Assembly (NCBI GenBank): GCA_002305765.1
Contig: DBQU01000056.1
Coordinates: 1 to 31,382 of the forward strand
Direction of reading: 5' to 3'
Source of the DNA: Deltaproteobacteria bacterium UBA1386
GTDB lineage: Bacteria > Desulfobacterota > Syntrophorhabdia > Syntrophorhabdales > Syntrophorhabdaceae
Length of the DNA: 31,382 nucleotides
Shown: in pieces, positions 1-7,785 of the stretch
How the letters are laid out: each line of letters opens with the position of its first letter
How positions within the stretch are numbered: position 1 is the stretch's first letter
Translations under genes and position numbers: made by a program
Notes under the pieces: generated by a model
Database searches by the model: none
Told to the model about the DNA's origin: nothing
Seen by the model: only the letters and a program-made list of their open reading frames with translations

Positions 1-447
1 GGGCGGTTACTTCTCAGGAATCACCTCCTCATCTTCGTCCCCTACATCGTCATCACCCTTACCACCTTCTACTGGACGTTGAAACAACGCAGTTACACGA
101 TACGGGACCTCATGTCGGGACAATTGCTGACCTTCATCACCTTCCCCGTGTTCATGAAGGCGAGCGTCCTCGCCCTTCTCGGCTTCAAGGGGACCTTCGG
201 CATCACGCCGAAAGGAATGAGCAGGGCCCTGCCGCTCAGGGCAATGTGGCCCCAGCTTCTCCTCTGGGCCATATGCCTTTGCGGGGCGGTATGGGGTGTT
301 AACAGGCTCGTATACGAAAGGGAACCCTTCGCCGGAATACTCGTCAACGTTTTCTGGTGCCTTTATCACGCCGCGATACTCTCGTCGATATTCTACTTCA
401 ACACACCCGTGGAAGGAGCCGGGGAAGCAGGGGAGGAAGGAGGGTGA
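1..447 (+). CDS. Glycosyltransferase family 2, cellulose-synthase-like, C-terminal fragment
   Basis: This is the 3' end of a gene whose start lies before the window; the frame is open from base 1 to the TGA at 445-447 (148 residues). The fragment is mostly membrane: about four hydrophobic segments, near residues 9-26, 39-60, 80-98 and 108-130. Between the second and third is a short loop reading FKGTFGITPKG. That arrangement (helix pair, F-x-(V/I)-T-x-K-G loop, more helices) resembles the C-terminal membrane part of BcsA-like processive glycosyltransferases, which polymerise and export polysaccharide. The catalytic domain is outside the window, so the sugar cannot be named. There is no C-terminal PilZ domain, unlike BcsA; the protein ends in a short G/E-rich tail. 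Its stop overlaps the start of the GH26 gene (GTGA), which suggests translational coupling and a joint role in an extracellular glycan. Confidence 0.7.
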   Translation, partial: GRLLLRNHLLIFVPYIVITLTTFYWTLKQRSYTIRDLMSGQLLTFITFPVFMKASVLALLGFKGTFGITPKGMSRALPLRAMWPQLLLWAICLCGAVWGVNRLVYEREPFAGILVNVFWCLYHAAILSSIFYFNTPVEGAGEAGEEGG

Positions 448-1499
448 GATCGAGCCGGACCGTCTCACTTCTTCTCATCGTCGCTGCGATCCTTCTCGCA
501 TCATCCTGCGGGACCTCCGGAGCGGGACCTTCGCTGTGGGGTTTTGCCCTTGACGGGTACCCCATAACCCCCGGGAGGATCTCGGGTGTCGAAGCCGCGA
601 CCGGACTTCGCCCGGACATGGTCGTCTTCTTTCTCCAGTGGCCGCCGGTCGAAGACCCATCCGGCGGCGAATTCCCTCTCGAAAGCCTCGAAGCCATCGC
701 GGCGAGCGGTGCCCTGCCCTGCATCACGTGGGAGCCCATGTTCGTGAAGGGAGACAGGGAGGTCGCCATCTCCCACGCCGACGTGCTCGGCGGCCGGTAC
801 GATGGGTTCATAAGAAGGTTCGCCGAAAAGGCGCGCTCCTGGAAGAAGCCCCTGCTCATGCGCTTCGCCCACGAAATGAACCTCAAGCGGTATCACTGGG
901 GCACGGCGGAGGATGAATACGGCCCGGAAAGCCCTGCCATCTACCGGAGGATGTACCGGCATATCGTCGAGATCTTCAGGCGGTCCGGCGCCGGCAACGT
1001 CCTGTGGGTCTTCTGCCCGAACGCGGAGTCCGTTCCGAATGGCACCTATGACCCCTCCGCAGCATGGAATGTTTTGTCCGCCTACTATCCGGGAGACGAC
1101 TACGTCGACGTCCTCGGCGTCGACGGATACAACTGGGGAACGACCAGAAAGAAGGACGTCCACGGATGGGAAAGTCGCTGGAGGTCCTTCCGGGAGATAT
1201 TCGAGGCGGCCGTCGCGGAGCTCAGGGGTTTGAGCTCCGCCGCGTCGCGAAAACCCCTCATCGTCTTCGAGACCGCCACCGTCGGCACGGGAGCGAACAA
1301 GAACGAATGGATCCGGGACGCCATGTCAGCCGCAAGCACGCTGGGTATCGACGGCATCGTCTGGTTCCAGTCCGACAAGGAGGTCGACTGGCGGATGGAG
1401 ACCGGCTCCGATGGAAGCCACGTCCCCGCAGTGAAGGGGCGACGCAGCCCCGGGCATGACCGCCTCACAGAGCTTCTTGAAAAAGGAGAACGGCCGTGA
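444..1499 (+). CDS. GH26-type glycoside hydrolase lipoprotein
   Basis: A 351-residue predicted lipoprotein with a glycoside hydrolase 26 (beta-mannanase-like) fold. The GTG at 444 is chosen because it gives a clean signal peptide (VRSSRTVSLLLIVAAILLASSC, lipid Cys22), overlaps the upstream stop as GTGA, and has a purine-rich GAGGAAGG just upstream. An in-frame start at 357 would bury the signal in a basic extension. GH26 landmarks visible are RFAHEMN, with the likely acid/base Glu144, and KPLIVFETATVG, with the likely nucleophile Glu276. GVDGYNW and the early FFLQWPP also fit the barrel. Family enzymes cut beta-mannans or related beta-glycans. Next to a synthase-like glycosyltransferase, a role in trimming or releasing an exported polysaccharide is more likely than feeding on plant mannan, but that is inference. 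The family is fairly certain; the substrate is unknown. Confidence 0.82.
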   Translation: MRSSRTVSLLLIVAAILLASSCGTSGAGPSLWGFALDGYPITPGRISGVEAATGLRPDMVVFFLQWPPVEDPSGGEFPLESLEAIAASGALPCITWEPMFVKGDREVAISHADVLGGRYDGFIRRFAEKARSWKKPLLMRFAHEMNLKRYHWGTAEDEYGPESPAIYRRMYRHIVEIFRRSGAGNVLWVFCPNAESVPNGTYDPSAAWNVLSAYYPGDDYVDVLGVDGYNWGTTRKKDVHGWESRWRSFREIFEAAVAELRGLSSAASRKPLIVFETATVGTGANKNEWIRDAMSAASTLGIDGIVWFQSDKEVDWRMETGSDGSHVPAVKGRRSPGHDRLTELLEKGERP

Positions 1500-4400
1500 T
1501 GCGCGGGTTCAGCCTCAAAACGAAGATGGCCACGGTGGTCTCTGTCCTCTTCCTCGTCATCTTCGCCGCGGGCGCCTTCATGTTCGAGCGTGTTTTCGAG
1601 GACCATTTCAAGAAGACCATAGCGGACCAGCAGTTCGAACTCGTTTCAAAGATAGCGTACGATGTGGATCTCAGCATCCACGAGGCCTTGAAGGTGCTCA
1701 TCGATGTCTCGAAGCTAATCCCCGTCGCGGACGTCAACAGCTATCCCGCCATGCAGAAACACCTGGAGAGGATAACGGAGACCCGTTTCTTTCTGAAGGG
1801 ATATTTCGACCATGGCATCGTCCTCTATTCAAGGACAGGACGGGTCATCGGCCAGGTGCCCCAGGCCCCCGAATTGTCCGGAAAAGACTTCTCCGACAGG
1901 GAGTATTTCCAGTACACGATGAAGACCAAGGCACCATACATCTCGAAGCCCTTCAGGTCGATAAGGCCGCCCTACGACCCCATAGTCATGTTCTCCGTCC
2001 CCGTCTTCGATAAGGACGGGGAAATCTCCGCCGTACTGGGCGGTGCCGTGTCCCTTCTCAAAGATGTGACCTTCGGGGGCATAGCCGGCATCAAGATAGG
2101 CCGGACGGGTTACCTCTACCTCTTCAACACGGACCGCACGATCATCGTCCATCCCGACAAGACACGGATACTTAAACAGGACCTCCCCCGGGGAGCGAAC
2201 CACCTTTTCGACGCCGCCATCGACAACTGGTTCGAGGGAAGCGGGGAAACGGCGCCCTCAAAAGACGTGCCGGGCATAGCGACCTTCAAGCGCTTTCGGA
2301 ACACCGACTGGATACTGGCGGCACATTATCCGATCAAGGACGCCTATGCGCCCATCTACAGGGAGCGGTGGTACATCGTGGCCTACACTGCCATCGGCAT
2401 CGGGCTGTGCGTGCTCATCATCCTCATCGTGATGCGCAGGAACCTGTCGCCCCTTTCGGAGCTGGCCTCGCAGGCCGAAGGGATAGGAAGGACGGGAGAT
2501 CCCCTTGGCCCCGTGCACGTGGACACCGGTGGGGAGATAGGGGCGCTGGCTTCTTCCTTCAATGCCATGCTCGAACGTCTCGCCGAAAGGGAAGCGTCTC
2601 TGAAGGAGACCATGGAAGAGCTCCGCAAGCTCCACAATGCCGTCGAACACAGTTCGGCCGTTGTCGTCATCACCGACGGGAGGGGCGACATCGAGTACGT
2701 CAACCCCAAGTTCGTCGAGGTCACCGGTTATGAAAGAAGCGAGGTTTCAGGCAAGACGCCCCGTATCCTGAAATCGGGAGAGCTGCCGCCCGAGATCTAT
2801 GATGATCTCTGGTCGACCATCACCTCCGGTGAGGAATGGCAGGGCGTCTTTCACAACAGGAAGAAGAACGGGGAGCTCTACTGGGCCGCGGCATCCATCT
2901 CTCCCCTCAAGGACGCGACAGGCACCATTACGCATTTCGTCGGGGTCCAGGAGGACATCACCGCCGTGAAGCTCTTCGAGCAGGAGCTCAAGGGAGCCAA
3001 AGAGGCGGCCGAGACCGCCAACCAGGCCAAGAGCGATTTCCTCGCCAGCATGAGCCACGAGATACGCACGCCGATGAACGCCATCATCGGCATGGCCGAG
3101 CTGCTTCTGGAGGGGCCCCTCGACGAGGAGCAGAGAAGGTATGTCACAACGCTGCGGAACGCCGGGGACAACCTCCTCAACATCATCAACGACATCCTGG
3201 ACATATCGAAGATCGAGGCGGGCTACCTGGAGCTTCACGAGACCGCCTTCAACGTCAGGGAACTCGTCGATGCCGTCTGTGACACCATGGCGATACGCGT
3301 ACGCGAAAAAGGCCTCACCCTCGACTGCATAATAGGAGCCGACGTGCCGGGGCATCTTTCGGGCGACGTGGGACGTTTGAGGCAGGTCCTTCTCAATCTC
3401 GTCGGCAACGCCGTGAAGTTCACCGAGGAGGGCGGAATAACGATCACCGTCGAACGTGACGGGGCGAGCGGCGGGAACGACGTTCTCATCTTCTCCATCA
3501 ACGACACGGGCATCGGCATACCACAGGATAAGATCCCTCACATATTCGAGAAGTTCACTCAGGCCGATTCGTCGACAACGCGAAAGTACGGCGGCACGGG
3601 GCTGGGGCTCACCATATCCCGGCGTCTCGTGGAGCTCATGGGCGGCCGCATATGGGTGACGAGCACCGTCGGCGCGGGAAGCACCTTCTTTTTCACGGCA
3701 TCTCTCGCCCCTGCTGCCGATGACGGGACCACCCGCTCCCCGGCAGGACAGGCTCCGGCGGCACCCGAGACCAGTCCCGAAACAAGGCCCCTCGCCATAC
3801 TTCTCGTCGATGACTCGGAGGACAACCGGCTGCTCATCCAGTCCTTCCTCAAGAACACGCCCTTCAAGGTCGACGCGGCGCGGGACGGGCGCGAAGCCGT
3901 GGGCATGTTCACCACATCAGCCTATGACATCGTCCTCATGGACATACAGATGCCGGTCATGGACGGATACGAGGCCACGCGGCAGATACGGCGGTGGGAG
4001 CGCTCGCAGGGCCGAGGGGCGACGCCTGTCCTCGCACTCACCGCCTACGCTCTGGAAGAGGAGATGCGAAAGAGCTACGAAGCGGGCTGCACCGGCCATC
4101 TCACCAAACCCGTCAGCAAGTCGGCGCTCATCGAAGCCATCAGGGCGCATACCAGAAACATCCCCGCTGCGGAAGAGACCTTCGCGGCACGAGAGGCGGC
4201 ACATGAACCGTCCGCTAAGACCGTCGTGAAGATAGACAGGGACCTCGAGGACCTGATACCTGGATACCTTGAAAAGAGACTTATGGACGTGACATCCATA
4301 CGGGAAGCGGCCGGAAAGAACGACCTTGAAACGATACGGATCCTCGGCCACACCATGAAGGGCAGCGGCGGCGGCTACGGTTTCGACCGCATCACCGAGA

Positions 4401-4510
4401 TAGGCCGCCAATTAGAAGAAGCCGCAAAAACAGGCAACAGCGAAAAATGCCTGCAGCACGCCAACGAACTCGCCGATTACCTCACCCACCTCACCATCAC
4501 ATACCAATAA
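1496..4510 (+). CDS. Membrane hybrid sensor histidine kinase (dCache-HAMP-PAS-HisKA-HATPase-REC-HPt)
   Basis: A 1004-residue BarA-like hybrid kinase. Segments in order: TM1 (about 13-31), a periplasmic dCache-like sensor (about 35-285, with YFDHGIVLYSRTGRVIG and FSDREYF), TM2 (about 292-314), HAMP (315-366), PAS (380-500), HisKA with SMSHEIRTP (His521), an ATPase domain with NLVGNAVKF, DTGIGIP and GGTGLGL, a receiver with phosphoacceptor Asp816 (LMDIQMPVMDG), and a C-terminal HPt domain with His952 (GHTMKGSGGGYG). All phosphorelay residues are present, so a His521-Asp816-His952 relay to a separate regulator is expected. The start is the GTG at 1496, overlapping the GH26 stop, with AAAAGGAGA upstream; ATG at 1499 is a neighbouring alternative. 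Coupling to the two glycan genes suggests that it senses an extracellular signal linked to the same polysaccharide. No cognate regulator follows directly. Confidence 0.93.
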   Translation: MMRGFSLKTKMATVVSVLFLVIFAAGAFMFERVFEDHFKKTIADQQFELVSKIAYDVDLSIHEALKVLIDVSKLIPVADVNSYPAMQKHLERITETRFFLKGYFDHGIVLYSRTGRVIGQVPQAPELSGKDFSDREYFQYTMKTKAPYISKPFRSIRPPYDPIVMFSVPVFDKDGEISAVLGGAVSLLKDVTFGGIAGIKIGRTGYLYLFNTDRTIIVHPDKTRILKQDLPRGANHLFDAAIDNWFEGSGETAPSKDVPGIATFKRFRNTDWILAAHYPIKDAYAPIYRERWYIVAYTAIGIGLCVLIILIVMRRNLSPLSELASQAEGIGRTGDPLGPVHVDTGGEIGALASSFNAMLERLAEREASLKETMEELRKLHNAVEHSSAVVVITDGRGDIEYVNPKFVEVTGYERSEVSGKTPRILKSGELPPEIYDDLWSTITSGEEWQGVFHNRKKNGELYWAAASISPLKDATGTITHFVGVQEDITAVKLFEQELKGAKEAAETANQAKSDFLASMSHEIRTPMNAIIGMAELLLEGPLDEEQRRYVTTLRNAGDNLLNIINDILDISKIEAGYLELHETAFNVRELVDAVCDTMAIRVREKGLTLDCIIGADVPGHLSGDVGRLRQVLLNLVGNAVKFTEEGGITITVERDGASGGNDVLIFSINDTGIGIPQDKIPHIFEKFTQADSSTTRKYGGTGLGLTISRRLVELMGGRIWVTSTVGAGSTFFFTASLAPAADDGTTRSPAGQAPAAPETSPETRPLAILLVDDSEDNRLLIQSFLKNTPFKVDAARDGREAVGMFTTSAYDIVLMDIQMPVMDGYEATRQIRRWERSQGRGATPVLALTAYALEEEMRKSYEAGCTGHLTKPVSKSALIEAIRAHTRNIPAAEETFAAREAAHEPSAKTVVKIDRDLEDLIPGYLEKRLMDVTSIREAAGKNDLETIRILGHTMKGSGGGYGFDRITEIGRQLEEAAKTGNSEKCLQHANELADYLTHLTITYQ

Positions 4511-4530
4511 CACCAACCCTTTTTTTCACG

Positions 4531-4643
4531 TCCTATAGGTCCTAAGCGTCCTATAGGTCCCATATGTCCTATAGGTCCTATCGGAACCCTATAGGTCCTA
4601 TCGGAACCCCATAGGTCCTATAGAAATCCTATTGGTCCTATCA
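4531..4643 (+). repeat. 9-nt repeat cluster, consensus TCCTATAGG (copy 1)
   Basis: About twelve degenerate units related to TCCTATAGG run head to tail between the convergent kinase and PilZ genes. The better-matching TCCTATAGG-like units begin at 4531, 4549, 4567, 4587, 4607 and 4627, giving spacings of 18, 18, 20, 20 and 20. These are double units of 9+9 or 9+11, the longer ones carrying an inserted GGAA or similar. CCTATAGG is its own reverse complement, so each unit is a small palindrome. The same unit recurs at 16966-17000 and 21364-21403. It is non-coding and intergenic; function unknown. Confidence 0.85.
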
Positions 4644-4659
4644 GAAGAGAACCCGCTCC

Positions 4660-5502
4660 CTACAGCGAGTGAAGATACAGCATCACTATCGTGTTGTAAT
4701 TGAAGTAGAGCCTGTTCTCCAGGTCCTTGATGGCGTTGAGGTAAGGGACGATGCTCTCGTCGGAGAAAGCGGCCTTGAATATCTCGACATAGACCTCCGA
4801 CTCCACCATTGCCCTCAGCTCTTCGAGGTCGATGAACCTGGCAATGTCCGACGGTCCCGGCGTCTCTGTCCGGGTCTTCACGTACAACGCCTCGAGCTGG
4901 TCGCAATGCTCCCTGACGCGCGATCTGACGTCGGAAAGGAGGAAATTTTTGAGCTGGGGATACTCGTCCCGGGGATACCGTGCGATACGGGAGAAGAAGG
5001 GCACCAGGTGGCCGAGGTAGATATCCACGCCCTTCTTGAGGAACGCCGTGTCCTTGATCACCCTGCACAACAGACTGTCCCGCACCTCGAATTCCTCCAG
5101 GTTGACGGACACAGAGCCGGACTCGATGGAGATGAAGACGGGGTACGAAGGGCGCCCCCTGTTGCCCAGGACGGCCCCGCACGTCTGTGCTCCGATCGCC
5201 TCGTCCCATTTCGTCCACACTATGACGCCCTGATTGTAGTATTGTTCCCCGATGTTGATGGGAAGATGGAAGTTGACGGTATCACCCTTCGTGATCCCTT
5301 CCCTGCTCACCACCCAGGTGGGAATGGCGAACCCGATGCCGCTCTTGCTCAGATCGAGGACAACGTATTGGAAGAAGGAGTGGTCGCCCCCCCGGGTGCC
5401 CAGAAAGGGCAGGTTCACGGAGCTTATGTCGAGCCGTTTTTCCCTTCGCCTGTCCTCTCCCTGGTCCATTATCCGCTGTTCCGCCACACCTGTATAATAC
5501 AT
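4660..5502 (-). CDS. PilZ-domain protein with an unrecognised helical C-terminal region
   Basis: A 280-residue soluble protein. The N-terminal part is a PilZ domain: RRREKR supplies the basic cyclic-di-GMP motif (RxxxR) and LDLSKSGIGFAI the (D/N)xSxxG motif. The rest of the beta barrel runs to about GNRGRPSYPVF. The second half (about residues 130-280) is predicted mainly helical and matches no family I recognise. The start is the ATG at 5502, because GGAGGG lies about 8 nt upstream; an in-frame ATG at 5571 would add 23 residues without a good ribosome site. It is transcribed divergently from the REC-PP2C phosphatase gene, with 160 bp between them. PilZ proteins change partner activity on binding cyclic-di-GMP; the partner here is not evident, though the BcsA-like synthase lacking its own PilZ domain is one candidate. 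Confidence 0.85.
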   Translation of the reverse strand: MYYTGVAEQRIMDQGEDRRREKRLDISSVNLPFLGTRGGDHSFFQYVVLDLSKSGIGFAIPTWVVSREGITKGDTVNFHLPINIGEQYYNQGVIVWTKWDEAIGAQTCGAVLGNRGRPSYPVFISIESGSVSVNLEEFEVRDSLLCRVIKDTAFLKKGVDIYLGHLVPFFSRIARYPRDEYPQLKNFLLSDVRSRVREHCDQLEALYVKTRTETPGPSDIARFIDLEELRAMVESEVYVEIFKAAFSDESIVPYLNAIKDLENRLYFNYNTIVMLYLHSL

Positions 5503-5662
5503 GCTGGGAATCCCTCCGACAATGGAAAAAGATACGCCGGGGTCACGGGGCGCAAAAAAAGAACCCGTCACATCTCTCCGGAGCGGGGTCCCCGCGGCCG
5601 AAGGTCGAGGCTATTAAAAAACATGGCATATTCCCGTCATTGACTGTAATATAGAAGCATAC

Positions 5663-6859
5663 ATGAAGGAAAAGATACTGATAGTCGACGACAGTGAGGA
5701 CATCCGGGTGCTTCTGAGGCGGATCCTCGCGAATGCGGGGTATGACGTCTCCGAGGCCGCCGGCGGAGAAGAGGCATTCTCCCGGGCCGGGGCCATAAAG
5801 CCGGACCTCATCCTTCTCGACATCGTGATGCCCGGCATGGATGGTTTCGCGGTCTGTGAGGAACTCGGACGCAAAGGGCTCCTCACCGACGTTCCCGTCA
5901 TCTTTCTCTCAGCCAGGTCGGACACCGCGGACAAGGTGAGAGGACTGGGGGCGGGCGGTTCCGATTACATCACAAAACCCTTCGACAAGGCGGAAGTCCT
6001 GGCACGGGTCGAGAACCAGCTGAAGATCCGAAGGCTCACCTGCGAGCTGAAAAGGTCCAACGCGAAGCTCACCGAGAAACAGGCCGTTCTCGACGAGGAC
6101 TTGAGGGCGGCCGCAGGCATCCAGCAGAGTCTCCTGCCGCGCAGCGTACCGGATATAAAGAGCCTGGCGATCGCCTGGAAGTTCATGCCCTCCCACGTGA
6201 TCGGGGGGGACATATTCAATGTCTTCCGCCTCGACGAGGACCACGTCGGAATATACATGATAGATGTCAGCGGCCACGGGGTGCCCTCCGCGCTCATCAC
6301 CGTCTCCGTCTCCCAGATCCTCCAGCCCAACAGCGGACGGGTGACGAAGGCACGTACCTACGAACCACCCGGGTACCGGATAACATCGCCAGGGAGGGTC
6401 ATGGAAGCCCTTGACAGTGAATACCCCATGGAACGTTTCGGCAAGTATTTCACCATTGTCTATCTCATTATCAACACGCGCACGGGCTCCCTCACGTACA
6501 GCAACGCCGCCCACCCGTCCCCCCTGATCATGCGAGGCGACGGAACCCTGGAGCCTCTCGACAAGGGCGGGACGATCATCGGCCTCGACGGCCGTCTCCC
6601 TTTCGAAGAGGAAGAGAAGTCTCTCAGGAAGGGGGACAGGGTGGTGCTCTTCACCGACGGGGCAGTGGAATACTGCAACAATTCAGGGGAGTTCTTCGGG
6701 GAGGACCGCTTCCATTCACTCCTCTCCGGTCTGAGGAACGAAGGGGTCGAGGCCCTTCTTGACGCTGTTGTCGCCGCCATCGAGGATTTCGGAAAGGGGG
6801 CGGAGTTTCAGGATGACATAACCCTCGTGGCCCTGGAATACAGAGGAAACATCGAATAA
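5663..6859 (+). CDS. Response-regulator PP2C phosphatase (RsbU/SpoIIE type)
   Basis: 398 residues: a receiver domain (about 1-120) with KILIVDDSED and phosphoacceptor Asp53 (LLDIVMPGMDG) and the KPF switch lysine, a coiled-coil linker (about 125-165), then a SpoIIE/RsbU PP2C phosphatase (about 170-398). Metal-site motifs are visible: VIGGD, IDVSGHGVPSAL, LFTDGAVEY and DDITLV. The usual Asp a few residues after GGD is Asn here (GGDIFN), but the residues normally bound to metal appear intact. Such proteins dephosphorylate a phospho-STAS antagonist when the receiver is phosphorylated, feeding a partner switch. The STAS protein and RsbW-like kinase follow directly. The start at 5663 has only a weak AGAAG upstream. 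The kinase that phosphorylates Asp53 is not identifiable. Confidence 0.92.
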   Translation: MKEKILIVDDSEDIRVLLRRILANAGYDVSEAAGGEEAFSRAGAIKPDLILLDIVMPGMDGFAVCEELGRKGLLTDVPVIFLSARSDTADKVRGLGAGGSDYITKPFDKAEVLARVENQLKIRRLTCELKRSNAKLTEKQAVLDEDLRAAAGIQQSLLPRSVPDIKSLAIAWKFMPSHVIGGDIFNVFRLDEDHVGIYMIDVSGHGVPSALITVSVSQILQPNSGRVTKARTYEPPGYRITSPGRVMEALDSEYPMERFGKYFTIVYLIINTRTGSLTYSNAAHPSPLIMRGDGTLEPLDKGGTIIGLDGRLPFEEEEKSLRKGDRVVLFTDGAVEYCNNSGEFFGEDRFHSLLSGLRNEGVEALLDAVVAAIEDFGKGAEFQDDITLVALEYRGNIE

Positions 6860-6921
6860 TCAGGGATCCGGCCGCGGAAAGGGCACCGGCCGGAGATATC
6901 TGGCGCAATGGAGGCGTGCAC

Positions 6922-7260
6922 ATGGAAATAGAGGAAAGGAAAGTGGGAAACGTTCTCGTCGTCCTGCCCCGGGAGAAGCGGATAGACGCGTCCGTTTCGA
7001 CAGGCTTCAAGGGAAGAATGGTGGACTGGATCAACCAGGGGAACAGACGCATCGTTCTCGACCTTTCTGAGGTCGATTTCATCGACTCGAGCGGACTTGG
7101 GGCCATCGTCTCGACTTTGAAAACCCTGGGGAATGACGGCGACCTTGTCATCTGCGGCATCAGGGAGACCGTCATGGGGCTCTTCAAGATCACGAGGATG
7201 AACAGGGTGTTCCAGATCTTCGCCACCGAATCCGAAGCGATCGAGGCGCTTTCCCGATAA
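6922..7260 (+). CDS. STAS-domain anti-sigma factor antagonist (RsbV/SpoIIAA-like)
   Basis: A 112-residue single-domain STAS protein. The key loop is VDFIDSSGLGAIVS, with the phosphorylatable serine at Ser56 or Ser57 as in SpoIIAA. The ATG at 6922 is preferred to the GTG at 6916, because GGAGG (6910-6914) is 7 nt from the ATG but only 1 nt from the GTG. It lies between the PP2C phosphatase and the RsbW-like kinase, the usual partner-switching trio. Unphosphorylated STAS binds the kinase and releases its target; phosphorylation by the kinase reverses this, and the phosphatase resets it. Confidence 0.93.
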   Translation: MEIEERKVGNVLVVLPREKRIDASVSTGFKGRMVDWINQGNRRIVLDLSEVDFIDSSGLGAIVSTLKTLGNDGDLVICGIRETVMGLFKITRMNRVFQIFATESEAIEALSR

Positions 7261-7261
7261 C

Positions 7262-7705
7262 ATGTCCGGACCTGCGTCGTCGTCGAAAACGATCACCTTT
7301 CTCGTAGACAGCAAGCTGAAGAACGTCTCTCTTGCCGGTGTCGCCGTTCGCGGAATATGCAGCTACCTTTCACTCGGCGATGTCGACGCCTATTACCTGG
7401 AGCTCTGCGTGGTGGAGGCGGTGAACAACGCCATCAAACACGCCTACGACAACGAGGAGGGACATGTCGTGGAGGTCGACATAACCTACTCCAGCGAGGA
7501 GATCGTCCTCGATATCAGCGACAGGGGGAAGTCGATGTCACTGTACGACGCCACCCTTCCCGACTACGACCCTGAAGACCTCAAGGCCCTGCCGGAGCAC
7601 GGACTCGGCCTCTACATCATCAACACCGTGATGGACAAGGTCACCTACACCTCCGAAGGCGACAGAAACACCCTCAGAATGACAAAAAAACTATACAGAA
7701 GCTGA
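7262..7705 (+). CDS. RsbW-like serine kinase / anti-sigma factor
   Basis: A 147-residue GHKL ATPase of the RsbW/SpoIIAB group. The N box is ELCVVEAVNNAIKHAYD, the G1-like box is LDISDRGKSM, and a GLGLYIINTVMD box follows. It starts 1 nt after the STAS gene stop (7260), so the two are co-translated. Family members phosphorylate the STAS antagonist and, when free, bind a sigma factor or another effector. No sigma factor gene is in the window, so the output may be a distant sigma factor or a non-sigma target, as in several Gram-negative partner switches. Confidence 0.92.
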   Translation: MSGPASSSKTITFLVDSKLKNVSLAGVAVRGICSYLSLGDVDAYYLELCVVEAVNNAIKHAYDNEEGHVVEVDITYSSEEIVLDISDRGKSMSLYDATLPDYDPEDLKALPEHGLGLYIINTVMDKVTYTSEGDRNTLRMTKKLYRS

Positions 7706-7756
7706 CAAGAACGGGTGATTGGTAAGAGACGATGGGTGATGGGAAAGGCCCTTCCC

Positions 7757-7780
7757 CTTGAACTCTTGAATCCTTGAACC
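7757..7780 (+). repeat. Three 8-nt tandem units (CTTGAAYY)
   Basis: CTTGAACT, CTTGAATC and CTTGAACC follow each other at 7757, 7765 and 7773 in the 80-nt gap between the convergent RsbW-like and NarL-like genes. A weak 5-bp hairpin (GGGAA with TTCCC, about 7740-7755) lies just before them and may contribute to termination. No other feature is seen in this gap. Confidence 0.6.
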
Positions 7781-7785
7781 TTCTT

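Noticed and set aside
357..443. An upstream start for the GH26 gene at 357
   Set aside because: It would place a basic extension before the signal peptide and overlap 91 nt of the upstream gene; GTG 444 fits the signal peptide, the ribosome site and the 4-nt overlap.
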